Below, piece after piece: positions 8,144 to 16,057 of a DNA stretch of 33,388 bases (positions within the stretch are counted from its first letter, which is position 1; each line of letters opens with the position of its first letter). The notes under the pieces are model-generated. The model was given only the letters and a program-made list of their open reading frames with translations. It had not been told where the DNA came from and searched no databases. The stretch is from the NCBI GenBank assembly GCA_019310385.1, contig JAFDEK010000039.1, forward strand, positions 1 through 33,388. Direction: 5' to 3'. Source of the DNA: Deltaproteobacteria bacterium (GTDB taxonomy: Bacteria > Myxococcota_A > UBA9160 > UBA4427). The position numbers and the translations under genes are program-made.

Positions 8144-8393
8144 GAGGTCTCCGGCTCGAGCGGCTGCAGAGTAACACGGCGTCCGCCGGCCCACCCACCG
8201 CCCGGCGCCGGGGCAAAAACTCGAATTCTCCAGCGTGCGCAGCGCCCTGCGCCCGATCCTGCGTGCTGCAGAGGCCACCGGCGGCAGCGCAGGGCCCGGG
8301 CGCTCCCTCAAGCGGATTCGCGCGAGCACCGATGATTCCCAGAAGGGCTATTGCCCGCACCAGGATCCGGCAGAACGGAGGAGATCTCAGCCC

Positions 8394-8792
8394 ATGCAAG
8401 ACGGCCATACGCGCAAGATCAACCGCAGCGAGCTCAAGGGGCAGATCTTTCTCAAGCGCTTTCGCGTGACCCTCGTCGTCGTGCAGGGCCCGGAGTCGGG
8501 CACCGAGCACGTCCTCGACCGCGACCAGGTCACCCTCGGCCGCGGCCCGGATGCTGACATCTGCTTCGACGACTCCGCCATGTCGAAGCAGCACGCGGCC
8601 CTCGAGATCACACCGGAGGGCTACCGGGTGCGCGACATGGGGAGCACCAACGGAACTTCGGTAAACGGCAGCCAGGTCGTGGCCGCCGATCTCAAGCACG
8701 GCGACCGAATCGGACTCGGCGATCACACCCTGCAGTACCTCGCCGAGCGCAGCGAGCGGGTCGCCACCTACGACCTCTCGGAAGAGATGTAG
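8394..8792 (+). CDS. FHA-domain protein
   Basis: The start is the ATG at 8394, with GGAGGAG about ten bases upstream. The 132-residue protein is almost only an FHA domain: GR at 49-50, SKQH at 64-67, and GSTNGTSVNG at 83-92. These residues form the phosphothreonine-binding face. It has no fused catalytic or membrane part, so it should act as an adaptor recognising a Thr-phosphorylated partner in the cytoplasm. No Ser/Thr kinase gene is in the window. The short N-terminal tail (residues 1-22) and C-terminal ATYDLSEEM contain Thr residues that could be phosphorylated. It is divergent from crcB. Confidence 0.9.
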   Translation: MQDGHTRKINRSELKGQIFLKRFRVTLVVVQGPESGTEHVLDRDQVTLGRGPDADICFDDSAMSKQHAALEITPEGYRVRDMGSTNGTSVNGSQVVAADLKHGDRIGLGDHTLQYLAERSERVATYDLSEEM

Positions 8793-8852
8793 GGAACCCG
8801 AGCGCCTGGGTTATCCTGGGGTCGGCGCACGCGCCGGACACCGGGAGGCCCC

Positions 8853-11093
8853 ATGAGCGAGACCCACCCGAGCATCTGCCGTTTCTGTCCCGCCCACTGC
8901 GGCGTCCTGGTGACCGTCGAAGACGGCGCCGTCACCAAGGTGACCGGCGACCCCGACAATCCTCTCTACCTCGGCTACAGCTGTCCGAAGGGCCGCGCCC
9001 TGCCCGAGCAGCACGCCAACCCGCTGCGCCTGCTCCACAGTCAGAAGCGCGGCGAGGACGGGGCGCACCGCGCCATCGCGAGCGATCGGGCCATGGACGA
9101 GGTGGCCGCTGCGCTGAGCGACATCATCGAGCGTCACGGTCCCCGCTCGGTGGCGCTCTATGTCGGAACCAACTCGCTCCCCTATGCGCCGGCGCCGGGT
9201 CTTGCCAACGCGTGGCTGCGCGCCGTCGGCTCGCCCATGTTCTTTACCTCCAACACCATCGACCAGCCCGGAAAGCAGATCGCAGCGGCGCTCCATGGCG
9301 CCTGGCAGGCCGGAGAGCAGGACTTCAGGACCGCCGACACCTGGCTACTCGTCGGACTCAATCCGGTCATCTCCAAGTCCGCGGGCGTCCCCAACCAGAA
9401 TCCCGCCCAGCGGCTCAAGGACGCGGTGGGGCGCGGCATGAAGCTGATCGTCGTCGATCCGCGCCGCAGCGAGACCAGCAAGCGCGCCCACATCCACCTG
9501 CAGCCGCGGCCGGGCGAAGACCCGACCCTGCTCGCGGGCCTGCTCCACGTCATCATCGCCGAAGAACTCTACGACCACGACTTCACGGATGTGAACGTCG
9601 AGGGCTTCGCGGAGCTCTCGGAGGCCGTGCGCCCCTTCACGCCCGAGTACGTGGCTCGGCGGGCCGACGTCCCGCGCGAGCAGCTCGTCGAGGCGGCGCG
9701 GGTCTTCGGCAAGGCGGCCCGCGGCGGCTGCAGCCTGGGAACCGGGCCGAACTTCGCGCCCCATGGCAACCTCAGCGAGTATCTCTCGCTCTGCCTCAAC
9801 TCGATCTGCGGCCGCTGGTCCCGGGCAGGCGACCCCGTGCTCCGGGCCAACGTCATGCTCCCGCCCTTCACCGCGAAGGCCCAGCCCCACGCGCCCTACC
9901 GGGCCTGGGGCAAGGGCGAGAAGCTCCGCGTGCGCGGCCTCACCGACACGGCGGCGGGCCTCCCCACGGCAGCCCTCGCCGACGAGATCCTGCTTCCCGG
10001 TGAAGGACAGGTGAAGGCCCTCTTGTGCCTTGGCGGCAATCCCATGATGGCCTGGCCCGACCAACGCAAGGCCTTCGCGGCGCTGCAGGAGCTCGAGCTG
10101 CTGGTCAGCATCGACATCGAGATGTCCGCGACCGCGCGGCTCGCCCACTATGTGATCGCGCCGAAGCTCACCCTGGAGACGCCGGGCATGACCCTGCCGG
10201 CCGAGATGCTCAAGTACTTCGGCCACAGCATCGGCCACTCCAAGCCCTACGCCCAGTACGCCGACAAGGCCGTCGACCCGCCCGCAGGCTCGGACCTCGT
10301 CGAGGAGTGGGAGTTCTTCTACGGGCTCAGCCAGCGCATGGAGCTCACGCCCCAGCTCGTGGGCTTCTACGGCTGGGGACGCCACATCGAGAGCCCGCCC
10401 CGACTCATTCCCCTCGACATGGAGAACAAGCCCAGCAGCGAGGATCTCCACGCCGCCCTGTGCGAGGGCTCGCGCATTCCCCTCGACGAGGTCAAGCAGC
10501 ACCCCCACGGCCACATTTTCGAGGAGGTGGCGCCCCGGGTAGAGCCGCGCGATCCGGACTGCGAGGTGCGCTTCGCAGCCGGCCACCCCGACATGCTGCG
10601 CGAGCTCGACGAGGTACACCGGGAGGACTACGCGAGCGCGTGGGGTGATGCGCGCCGTCCCTTCCGGCTCATTCCCCGGCGCCACAACGACTTCCTCAAC
10701 TCGTCGGGCCGCAGCATCGCCAAGCTCAGCGCCAGGCGTCCCCACAACCCGGCCTTCCTGCACCCGGACGATCTCAACGAGCTCGGCCTCGAGAGCGGCG
10801 ATGCGGTGCGCATCCACTCCGCCCACGACAGCATCCCCGCCCTGGTCGAGAGCGACGCCACCTTGCGCCGCGGCCTCGTCTCCATGACCCACGCCTTCGG
10901 CGGCCTCCCCACCGAGGAAGACGAAGCGCGCTTCCGCGAGATCGGCAGCAACACGGGACGCCTCGTCAGCAGCGAGGCAGAGTACGACTCCATCACCGGC
11001 ATCCCCCGGATGGGAGCGATCCCGGTCGCGCTGGAGCGCTTGCGCGAGGGCGAGGGCGAGGGCGAGGGCGAAGGCGAAGGTGACGGCGGCTGA
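8853..11093 (+). CDS. Molybdopterin (bis-MGD) oxidoreductase, DMSO-reductase family
   Basis: The 746-residue protein begins with a 4Fe-4S site, Cys9, Cys12, Cys16 and Cys44 (CRFCPAHC ... SCPKG), followed by the large Mo/W-bis-MGD domain (about 50-520) and a C-terminal dinucleotide-binding domain (about 625-735, with RHNDFLNSSGRSIAKLS). No Tat signal precedes the cluster, so it is cytoplasmic. No small Fe-S or membrane subunit is adjacent, which suggests a single-subunit enzyme or one with remote partners. The Mo-ligating residue is not certain; the NTIDQPGK region near residue 135 is where I would look, and its Asp is a candidate. GGGAGG lies five bases before the ATG. The C-terminus is a Gly-Glu repeat tail. 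The substrate is unknown. Confidence 0.9.
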   Translation: MSETHPSICRFCPAHCGVLVTVEDGAVTKVTGDPDNPLYLGYSCPKGRALPEQHANPLRLLHSQKRGEDGAHRAIASDRAMDEVAAALSDIIERHGPRSVALYVGTNSLPYAPAPGLANAWLRAVGSPMFFTSNTIDQPGKQIAAALHGAWQAGEQDFRTADTWLLVGLNPVISKSAGVPNQNPAQRLKDAVGRGMKLIVVDPRRSETSKRAHIHLQPRPGEDPTLLAGLLHVIIAEELYDHDFTDVNVEGFAELSEAVRPFTPEYVARRADVPREQLVEAARVFGKAARGGCSLGTGPNFAPHGNLSEYLSLCLNSICGRWSRAGDPVLRANVMLPPFTAKAQPHAPYRAWGKGEKLRVRGLTDTAAGLPTAALADEILLPGEGQVKALLCLGGNPMMAWPDQRKAFAALQELELLVSIDIEMSATARLAHYVIAPKLTLETPGMTLPAEMLKYFGHSIGHSKPYAQYADKAVDPPAGSDLVEEWEFFYGLSQRMELTPQLVGFYGWGRHIESPPRLIPLDMENKPSSEDLHAALCEGSRIPLDEVKQHPHGHIFEEVAPRVEPRDPDCEVRFAAGHPDMLRELDEVHREDYASAWGDARRPFRLIPRRHNDFLNSSGRSIAKLSARRPHNPAFLHPDDLNELGLESGDAVRIHSAHDSIPALVESDATLRRGLVSMTHAFGGLPTEEDEARFREIGSNTGRLVSSEAEYDSITGIPRMGAIPVALERLREGEGEGEGEGEGDGG
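11046..11081 (+). repeat. Hexanucleotide repeat at the oxidoreductase C-terminus
   Basis: Four GAGGGC units followed by GAAGGC and GAAGGT encode (Glu-Gly)6 just before the stop. It keeps frame if copy number changes and appends a flexible acidic tail after the folded domain. Confidence 0.9.
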
Positions 11094-11096
11094 GCC

Positions 11097-11864
11097 CTAC
11101 CCCACCAGCCGCTGCCGCACGCTCTTGCGCGCCCACCGCAGGAGCAGAGCCGACACGCCCACGATGTAGGCGACGTCCCAGAGCGCCAGCCATCCCAGCT
11201 CGCCGCGGAAGATGCTGCGAGCCAGGCGCACGGGGTGCAGCAGGGGCAGGACTTCGGCGACCCACTGCAGGACACCCGGGAGCCGCTCCTGAATGGGGAA
11301 GAAGACGTCCGAGAAGAGGAAGAGGGGTGTGAGAAAGAGAGTGAAGTAGAAGCTGAAGAGTTCGATGGAGGGAACGCGCAGCGAAAAATTGAGCCCTATG
11401 GCGGCGAAGAGCAGGCCGGTGAGAGGGATGACGAAGAGGACGCCCAGAGAATGGGGCAAGGGCGCCAGGCCGAAGAGGATGGTGACGAGGTAGAAGGCCC
11501 CGCCGTAGATACACACCCGGGTCAGGGCCCAGAGGATCTCGCCGAGCAGGATGTCGTCCGCCGAGACCGGCGTCGTGAGCATGGCGTCGTAGGCTTTGTC
11601 GTATTCGAGGCGGACGTAGACGTTGTAGGTCACCTCGAAGCTGGCCCCATTCATGGCAGCGACGCAGACCAGTCCGGGCGCCAGGAAGGCCGCGTAGGAG
11701 CTGCCGCCCATCTCGTTGATGTAGGAGCCGACGCCGACCCCGATCGCCGCCAGATAGAAGACCGGCTCGAAGAAGTTCGGCAGGAGGTTGGACTTCCAGG
11801 TGCGGCTGTACATGGTGCCGTTGCGGCGCCAGACCGAGAGCGCGTGTCCCAGTGAAACGCTCAT
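11097..11864 (-). CDS. ABC-2 type transporter permease (NodJ-like)
   Basis: The 255-residue membrane protein has six predicted helices and the ABC-2 permease features NVYVRLEYDKAYDAMLTTPV and a DVFFPIQERLPGVLQWVAE loop near the end, as in NodJ. It forms the membrane channel for the ATPase encoded 28 bases upstream on the same strand. NodIJ-type systems export lipids, oligosaccharides or drugs; the substrate here cannot be told. Its stop is three bases from the stop of the convergent molybdopterin oxidoreductase. Confidence 0.9.
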   Translation of the reverse strand: MSVSLGHALSVWRRNGTMYSRTWKSNLLPNFFEPVFYLAAIGVGVGSYINEMGGSSYAAFLAPGLVCVAAMNGASFEVTYNVYVRLEYDKAYDAMLTTPVSADDILLGEILWALTRVCIYGGAFYLVTILFGLAPLPHSLGVLFVIPLTGLLFAAIGLNFSLRVPSIELFSFYFTLFLTPLFLFSDVFFPIQERLPGVLQWVAEVLPLLHPVRLARSIFRGELGWLALWDVAYIVGVSALLLRWARKSVRQRLVG

Positions 11865-11892
11865 GTCGAATTCTGCCGCAGCGCGCGTCCCA

Positions 11893-12831
11893 TCAGGGTC
11901 CCTCCAGGAGCTGGGTCCCGGTGAGGGAGAGGAACACGTCCTCGAGATTCGCCGGGCGCTGGATCAGGAAGCGGCGGTCGCCGCCGTCGGCCGCGTGGAC
12001 GCGCTCGACCACGGGCGTGACGTCGTCGGCGTAGAGCATGAGCCGGTTGCCCGCCCGCATTCGTCGCAGCGTCCGGGGCAACCCATCCAGCAGCCCCTGC
12101 TCTTCGACGGGCTCACAATCGAGCTCGACGGCCTCCCGCCCCAGCCGCTCCTCGATGAGCGACCTGGGCGCGCCCTCGACGACGATCCGCCCCTCGCACA
12201 TGATCGCGACCCGGTCGCACAGCCGCTCGGCTTCGTCCATGTAGTGGGTCGTGAGGAGAACCGTGGTGCCATCCTCGCGCAGGGCGCGGATCCGCGACCA
12301 GAGGGCCAGGCGAACGGCGGGATCGAGGCCCGTGGTGGGCTCGTCGAGAATGAGCAGCTCGGGATCGTTCATCAGCGACATCGCGATGGCGAGGCGCCGC
12401 TTGAATCCCCCGGAGAGGGTCGCCACGGGCATCCGGGCGTGGGAGTGCAGCTCCAGAAAGTCGAGGAGCCACTCGATGCGCCCCGTGATCGCTTGCTCGC
12501 CGAGCAGGTGGTAGCGGCCGAAGATGCGCAGATTCTCCTCGCTGCTGAGCGCCTCGATGAGGACGTTCTCCTGGAGGGTTACGCCCAGGCGCGCGCGAAC
12601 CTCCCTCGGCCGCTCGGCGACATCGATGCCGAAGACGCGAATCGCGCCGGCGCTGGGCCGCGCCACGCCGTAGACCATGCGCAGTGTGGTGGTCTTTCCG
12701 GCGCCGTTGGGCCCGAGGAGCCCGAAGCACTCGCCCTCGAACACCACGAGATCCACGGCGCAGACCGCTTCTCTGTCGCCGAAGCGCTTGCTGACTTCGC
12801 GGAGCTCGACGATGGGCTGGGAAGGGGGCAC
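11893..12831 (-). CDS. ABC transporter ATP-binding protein (NodI/DrrA-like)
   Basis: The 312-residue ATPase has Walker A GPNGAGKTT (residues 40-48), Q-loop Gln87, signature LSGGFKRR (139-146), Walker B LLILDEP (159-165) and H-loop His196. The signature has Phe where most have Gln; NodI-like exporters have Met there, so this is a subgroup feature. A C-terminal extension (about 230-312) is typical of DrrA/NodI proteins. It energises the permease encoded immediately downstream. The two genes form an operon. Confidence 0.93.
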   Translation of the reverse strand: MPPSQPIVELREVSKRFGDREAVCAVDLVVFEGECFGLLGPNGAGKTTTLRMVYGVARPSAGAIRVFGIDVAERPREVRARLGVTLQENVLIEALSSEENLRIFGRYHLLGEQAITGRIEWLLDFLELHSHARMPVATLSGGFKRRLAIAMSLMNDPELLILDEPTTGLDPAVRLALWSRIRALREDGTTVLLTTHYMDEAERLCDRVAIMCEGRIVVEGAPRSLIEERLGREAVELDCEPVEEQGLLDGLPRTLRRMRAGNRLMLYADDVTPVVERVHAADGGDRRFLIQRPANLEDVFLSLTGTQLLEGP

Positions 12832-12875
12832 TGGGGGAGCTTACCAGGACCGGCGGGAGAAGCCCCGGCCTCGCC

Positions 12876-13457
12876 TCAGCACTCCACGGGCACGTAGATC
12901 GACTTGCGGGGAGCGGCGAAGACCCTGTGGACCGCGGGCTCGAAGGCTTCGAGGGGCAGCGTCTCGTACTCCGGATCGAAGCTGTTCTGGTCGTACTTCT
13001 CGCAGAACTCCGCGCAGTCGCGGAACCACTCGTGGTCGCGGAAGCGCTCACGCATGTCGCGGTCGAGCCCGAGGTGGTGGAAGAAGTAGTAGCCCTGGAA
13101 GATCGCGTGCTGCTTCACGATCCAGTGGTTCTTCTCGCTCACGAAGGGCTCGAGGATCGTGGCCGCGAGATCCGCGTGGTTCGCGGTGGCGAGGGTGTCC
13201 CCGATGTCGTGGAGGAGCGCGCAGACCACGTATTCCTCGTCGCGGCCGTCGTTCTGGGCCCGGGTCGCGGTCTGCAGGCTGTGAGTGAGGCGATCGACCG
13301 CATAGCCCCCCGTGTCGCCGGCCAGGAGCGAGAGGTGGGTGAGGACCCGGTCCGGCAGCCTCCGGCCGAACTCGAGAGCGTGCTGCCCGATGCGCTGATA
13401 GTCCTCGCGGGTCCCATCGCGCATCGCCGTGAAGGTGGTCTGCTTCGCATTCGCCAT
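12876..13457 (-). CDS. HD-domain protein, possible PhnZ/MIOX-like diiron oxygenase
   Basis: The 193-residue protein has His59, His83-Asp84 (LLHDIGD), His94, His117 (KQHAIFQGYYF) and Asp156 (EKYDQNSF). The 24-residue spacing His59-His83 and the GGYAVDRLTHSLQTA stretch resemble PhnZ-type HD oxygenases, which use a mixed-valence diiron site to cleave C-P or C-C bonds instead of hydrolysing phosphoesters. The distance from HD to the next His differs from PhnZ as I remember it, so the class is not secure. The substrate is unknown; no phosphonate genes are nearby. It lies upstream of the ABC exporter on the same strand with a 44-base gap and diverges from fghA. Confidence 0.72.
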   Translation of the reverse strand: MANAKQTTFTAMRDGTREDYQRIGQHALEFGRRLPDRVLTHLSLLAGDTGGYAVDRLTHSLQTATRAQNDGRDEEYVVCALLHDIGDTLATANHADLAATILEPFVSEKNHWIVKQHAIFQGYYFFHHLGLDRDMRERFRDHEWFRDCAEFCEKYDQNSFDPEYETLPLEAFEPAVHRVFAAPRKSIYVPVEC

Positions 13458-13648
13458 GCTCTTTCCCCTTTGCTGGGCACGCTCTGATCCGCTTCGGACG
13501 ATTCTAGCGGTCGACGGGCCGGCCCCTCAATGCCCGTGGGCCGAGCCCGGCGCTTCCTCTCGCAGGCCGGCCGCCATTTCGAGTATCCTCGGCCCGGCTC
13601 GGGCTCCGCGGAAGATCTGCCGCGACTCTCCGGGCCACGGAGGCGAGC

Positions 13649-14488
13649 ATGGAGATCGTCAGCGAAACGAAGAGCTTCGGCGGGGTCCAGGGGGTCTACG
13701 CGCACCCGTCGAAGAGCACGGGGACCCCCATGCGCTTCTCCGTGTTTCGGCCGCCGCAGGCCGAGAAGGGACCGGCTCCGGTTCTCTATTACCTCTCTGG
13801 TCTCACCTGCAGCGAGGATAATTTCACCACCAAGGCCGGTGCGCAGCGGTACGCCGCCGAGCACGGCATCGTGGTGGTCGCGCCGGACACGAGTCCGCGC
13901 GGCCTCGATCTGCCTGGAGAGCACGAGAGCTGGGACTTCGGCAGCGGAGCCGGCTTCTACGTAGACGCGACGGAGCCGCCCTGGGCGGACCACTACCGGA
14001 TGTACAGCTACGTGACCGAAGAGCTACCCGAGATCATCGAGTCGAGCTTTCCCGTCGACTCGACCAGAATGGGCATCTTCGGCCACTCGATGGGCGGGCA
14101 CGGCGCGCTCACCGCGGCGCTTCGCCTGCCTGACCGCTACCGCTCCGTCTCGGCCTTCGCCCCCATCGTGGCGCCGACGCGCTGTCCGTGGGGAGAGAAG
14201 GCCTTCTCGGGCTACCTCGGTGCCGACCGGGAGCGTTGGAAGGAGCACGACGCTTGCGAGCTCGTGCGGAAGAGCGGCTTCGCCGCGCCCATCTTGATTG
14301 ATCAGGGCGAGGCCGACGGATTCCTCGAGGAGCAGCTCAAGCCTCAGCTCTTCCAGGAGGCCTGCGACGAAGTCGGCACCAAGCTTCAGCTCCGCATGCA
14401 GCCGGGCTACGACCACAGTTACTACTTCATCGCGTCTTTCATGGGCGACCACTTCGCGCATCATGCGAAGATCCTGCGCGAAGCGTGA
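13649..14488 (+). CDS. fghA: S-formylglutathione hydrolase
   Basis: The 279-residue alpha/beta hydrolase matches esterase D/FrmB/FghA over its whole length: LSGLTCSEDNF near residue 50, PDTSPRG at 80-85, nucleophile elbow GHSMGG with Ser147, and the rest of the triad at Asp223 (GEAD) and His256 (YDHSYYF). It hydrolyses S-formylglutathione to formate and glutathione, the last step of glutathione-dependent formaldehyde detoxification, in the cytoplasm. The usual partner, S-(hydroxymethyl)glutathione dehydrogenase, is not adjacent. It is divergent from the HD-domain gene across about 190 bases that must hold both promoters. Confidence 0.95.
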   Translation: MEIVSETKSFGGVQGVYAHPSKSTGTPMRFSVFRPPQAEKGPAPVLYYLSGLTCSEDNFTTKAGAQRYAAEHGIVVVAPDTSPRGLDLPGEHESWDFGSGAGFYVDATEPPWADHYRMYSYVTEELPEIIESSFPVDSTRMGIFGHSMGGHGALTAALRLPDRYRSVSAFAPIVAPTRCPWGEKAFSGYLGADRERWKEHDACELVRKSGFAAPILIDQGEADGFLEEQLKPQLFQEACDEVGTKLQLRMQPGYDHSYYFIASFMGDHFAHHAKILREA

Positions 14489-14951
14489 GCCAGCCCGGCG
14501 CCCCATCACCGCACCTGCGGATACAAGAGAGCTGCTGACCTGCCTGCCGCCCTCAACTAGCTCCACTACTGCGTCGGCGGAACTACGCCGGGTAGCCTCT
14601 TCGTGCCATCTCGTTCTCCTGTCACGATGATGGCAGCGGATTCCAGCATTTTCCCTCCGGCGAAGCCAGGGCACCCCATATCGACACCCTCCGGGGAAAC
14701 CGCCGGGGGCGGGGGGGCTCGTGACGGCGCGCCAGCGAGGGTGGCGCGGCCCCAGATTGCTGGGACTTGGAGAGTTTGGGCCAGACATGCTAGTCAACGG
14801 GCCCCTCGATCCACCGGGATGCTTCAACCCAACGGTTCGCAAAGGGGCTGGCTCCACGAGTCTCCTGGGAAACGGCGAAGTTGCCAAGCCGCGATCCTAC
14901 GAAGCTCCGATTCGCTTATCCAACATCTAGTCGCTCGAGAGGAGTAAGACC
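14489..14951. other. 463-base non-coding stretch
   Basis: No frame in this stretch looks like a real protein, and base composition is visibly less G+C-biased by codon position than in the flanking genes. It holds a G-rich run near 14702-14720 and ends with GAGGAG, the ribosome-binding site of the next gene. I see no tRNA, clear terminator or known riboswitch. It may hold a long leader or a decayed gene. Confidence 0.5.
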
Positions 14952-15881
14952 ATGAAACGAAGTATCCCCCTGCTCGTCTGCTGTCTGATGGTGCTCTCCG
15001 CGCCGCTCACCACCCTGGCGGATTCGCACGGCGACAAGCCTGCCCGCGTGATCGTTGGCGCGGCCACTGCGGTCGCCACCGTCCAGGACATCAACTATGA
15101 GACCCGGAAGGTGACGCTGCGGGACCCGGAGGGGAACCTGACGACCTTCACCGCGGGAGAGAGCATGGTCAACCTTCCGCAGGTCAAGAAGGGCGACGTG
15201 GTTCTGATGGACTACTTCGAGGGTTTCGCCATCGCGGTCGGGCCGAAGGCGACGGGGCTCACTGCGCGTGAAGACATCGTCGAGGTGGAAGGTTTCAAGG
15301 CTGGCGAGAGACCCGAAGGGACGGTGACCGAGATTACCGATGTCCTTGCGGTGGTCGACTCAGTCGACAAGAAGAACCGTATCGTGACGCTCGAGGGACC
15401 GGAGGCCATAGTCGTTCTGAAGGTGGCGGATGACGTGAACCTCGCGAACGTGAATGCCGGAGACGAGGTGCTCGCGCGGTACGTGACGCTCTTCGCGATC
15501 AAGGTCGAGCCGGCGCCGAAGGTGTCGGGGACGGTGGAAATCGAAACCAAGGGAATCGCTGTCGGTGTCGGCGTCCAGTGGGGCCACGGTACCATGAAGA
15601 TGTACGATGGATCGGTGCACAAGTTCAAGGTGGGCGGGTTGACACTGGTGGATCTCGGCGTTTCGAAGGCCACTCTCTCCGGAGAGGTGTACAGGCTCAT
15701 GGACCCCAAGGATTTTGCCGGCACCTACGCGACTGGCGCGGCGGCCGCCACGCTGGGCAAGGGCGTTGCCGCGGTGGCCTTGCAGAACAGCAATGGAGTC
15801 GTGATGCACCTCAAGGCGAAGTCGAAGGGCGCCAGGGTGTCGCTGGCGGCGGGCGGCCTCAACGTCGACCTCGTGGACTGA
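14952..15881 (+). CDS. Secreted protein with two small beta repeats and an EipA/DUF1134-like domain
   Basis: The 309-residue protein has a Sec signal peptide, with cleavage near residue 23. Two internal repeats follow (about 42-98 and 130-186), each with an Asp-x(4-5)-R-x-VTL strand followed by a V-x(2-3)-GD-x-V turn, like small OB/CusF-type beta barrels. The C-terminal part (about 203-307; GVQWGHGTMKMYDGS, GEVYRLMDPKDFAGTY, LQNSNGVVMHLK, VSLAAGGLNVDL) resembles the DUF1134/EipA domain, a periplasmic fold linked in alphaproteobacteria to envelope integrity. I know of no protein with this order of domains, and function is unknown. GAGGAG precedes the ATG. A secreted peptidoglycan-related hydrolase follows 176 bases later, so a role in the envelope is plausible. 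Confidence 0.72.
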   Translation: MKRSIPLLVCCLMVLSAPLTTLADSHGDKPARVIVGAATAVATVQDINYETRKVTLRDPEGNLTTFTAGESMVNLPQVKKGDVVLMDYFEGFAIAVGPKATGLTAREDIVEVEGFKAGERPEGTVTEITDVLAVVDSVDKKNRIVTLEGPEAIVVLKVADDVNLANVNAGDEVLARYVTLFAIKVEPAPKVSGTVEIETKGIAVGVGVQWGHGTMKMYDGSVHKFKVGGLTLVDLGVSKATLSGEVYRLMDPKDFAGTYATGAAAATLGKGVAAVALQNSNGVVMHLKAKSKGARVSLAAGGLNVDLVD

Positions 15882-15891
15882 AGAAGCAAAA

Positions 15892-15910
15892 AGAAGGACT
15901 TACCCCTTCT
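15892..15910 (+). terminator. Weak hairpin after the EipA-like gene
   Basis: AGAAGG (15892-15897) pairs with CCTTCT (15905-15910) around a seven-base loop, ten bases after the stop. The stem is only six pairs and no T-run follows, so it may be chance. Confidence 0.3.
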
Positions 15911-16057
15911 GCGAACCCATCATGTCCGATAACCAGTTCTGGCAAGCGGATCGGCGTATTGGGAAATACCCTCACGGCGGGGCTGCAGCTCATCCGTAGC
16001 GGCCGTGCTCGCGGAAAGCCGAGACGATATCGCTTCCCTGCTGTTAGAATCTGGCAC

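Noticed and set aside
8144..8393. Fluoride riboswitch upstream of crcB
   Set aside because: No conserved core elements were found by eye on the minus strand; a covariance search would settle it.
9345..10892. A 515-codon minus-strand frame inside the molybdopterin oxidoreductase
   Set aside because: It is antisense to a strongly supported enzyme and has no motif of its own.
15578..16057. Upstream extension of the serine hydrolase frame
   Set aside because: It overlaps the EipA-like gene out of frame and would bury the signal peptide that starts at 16058.
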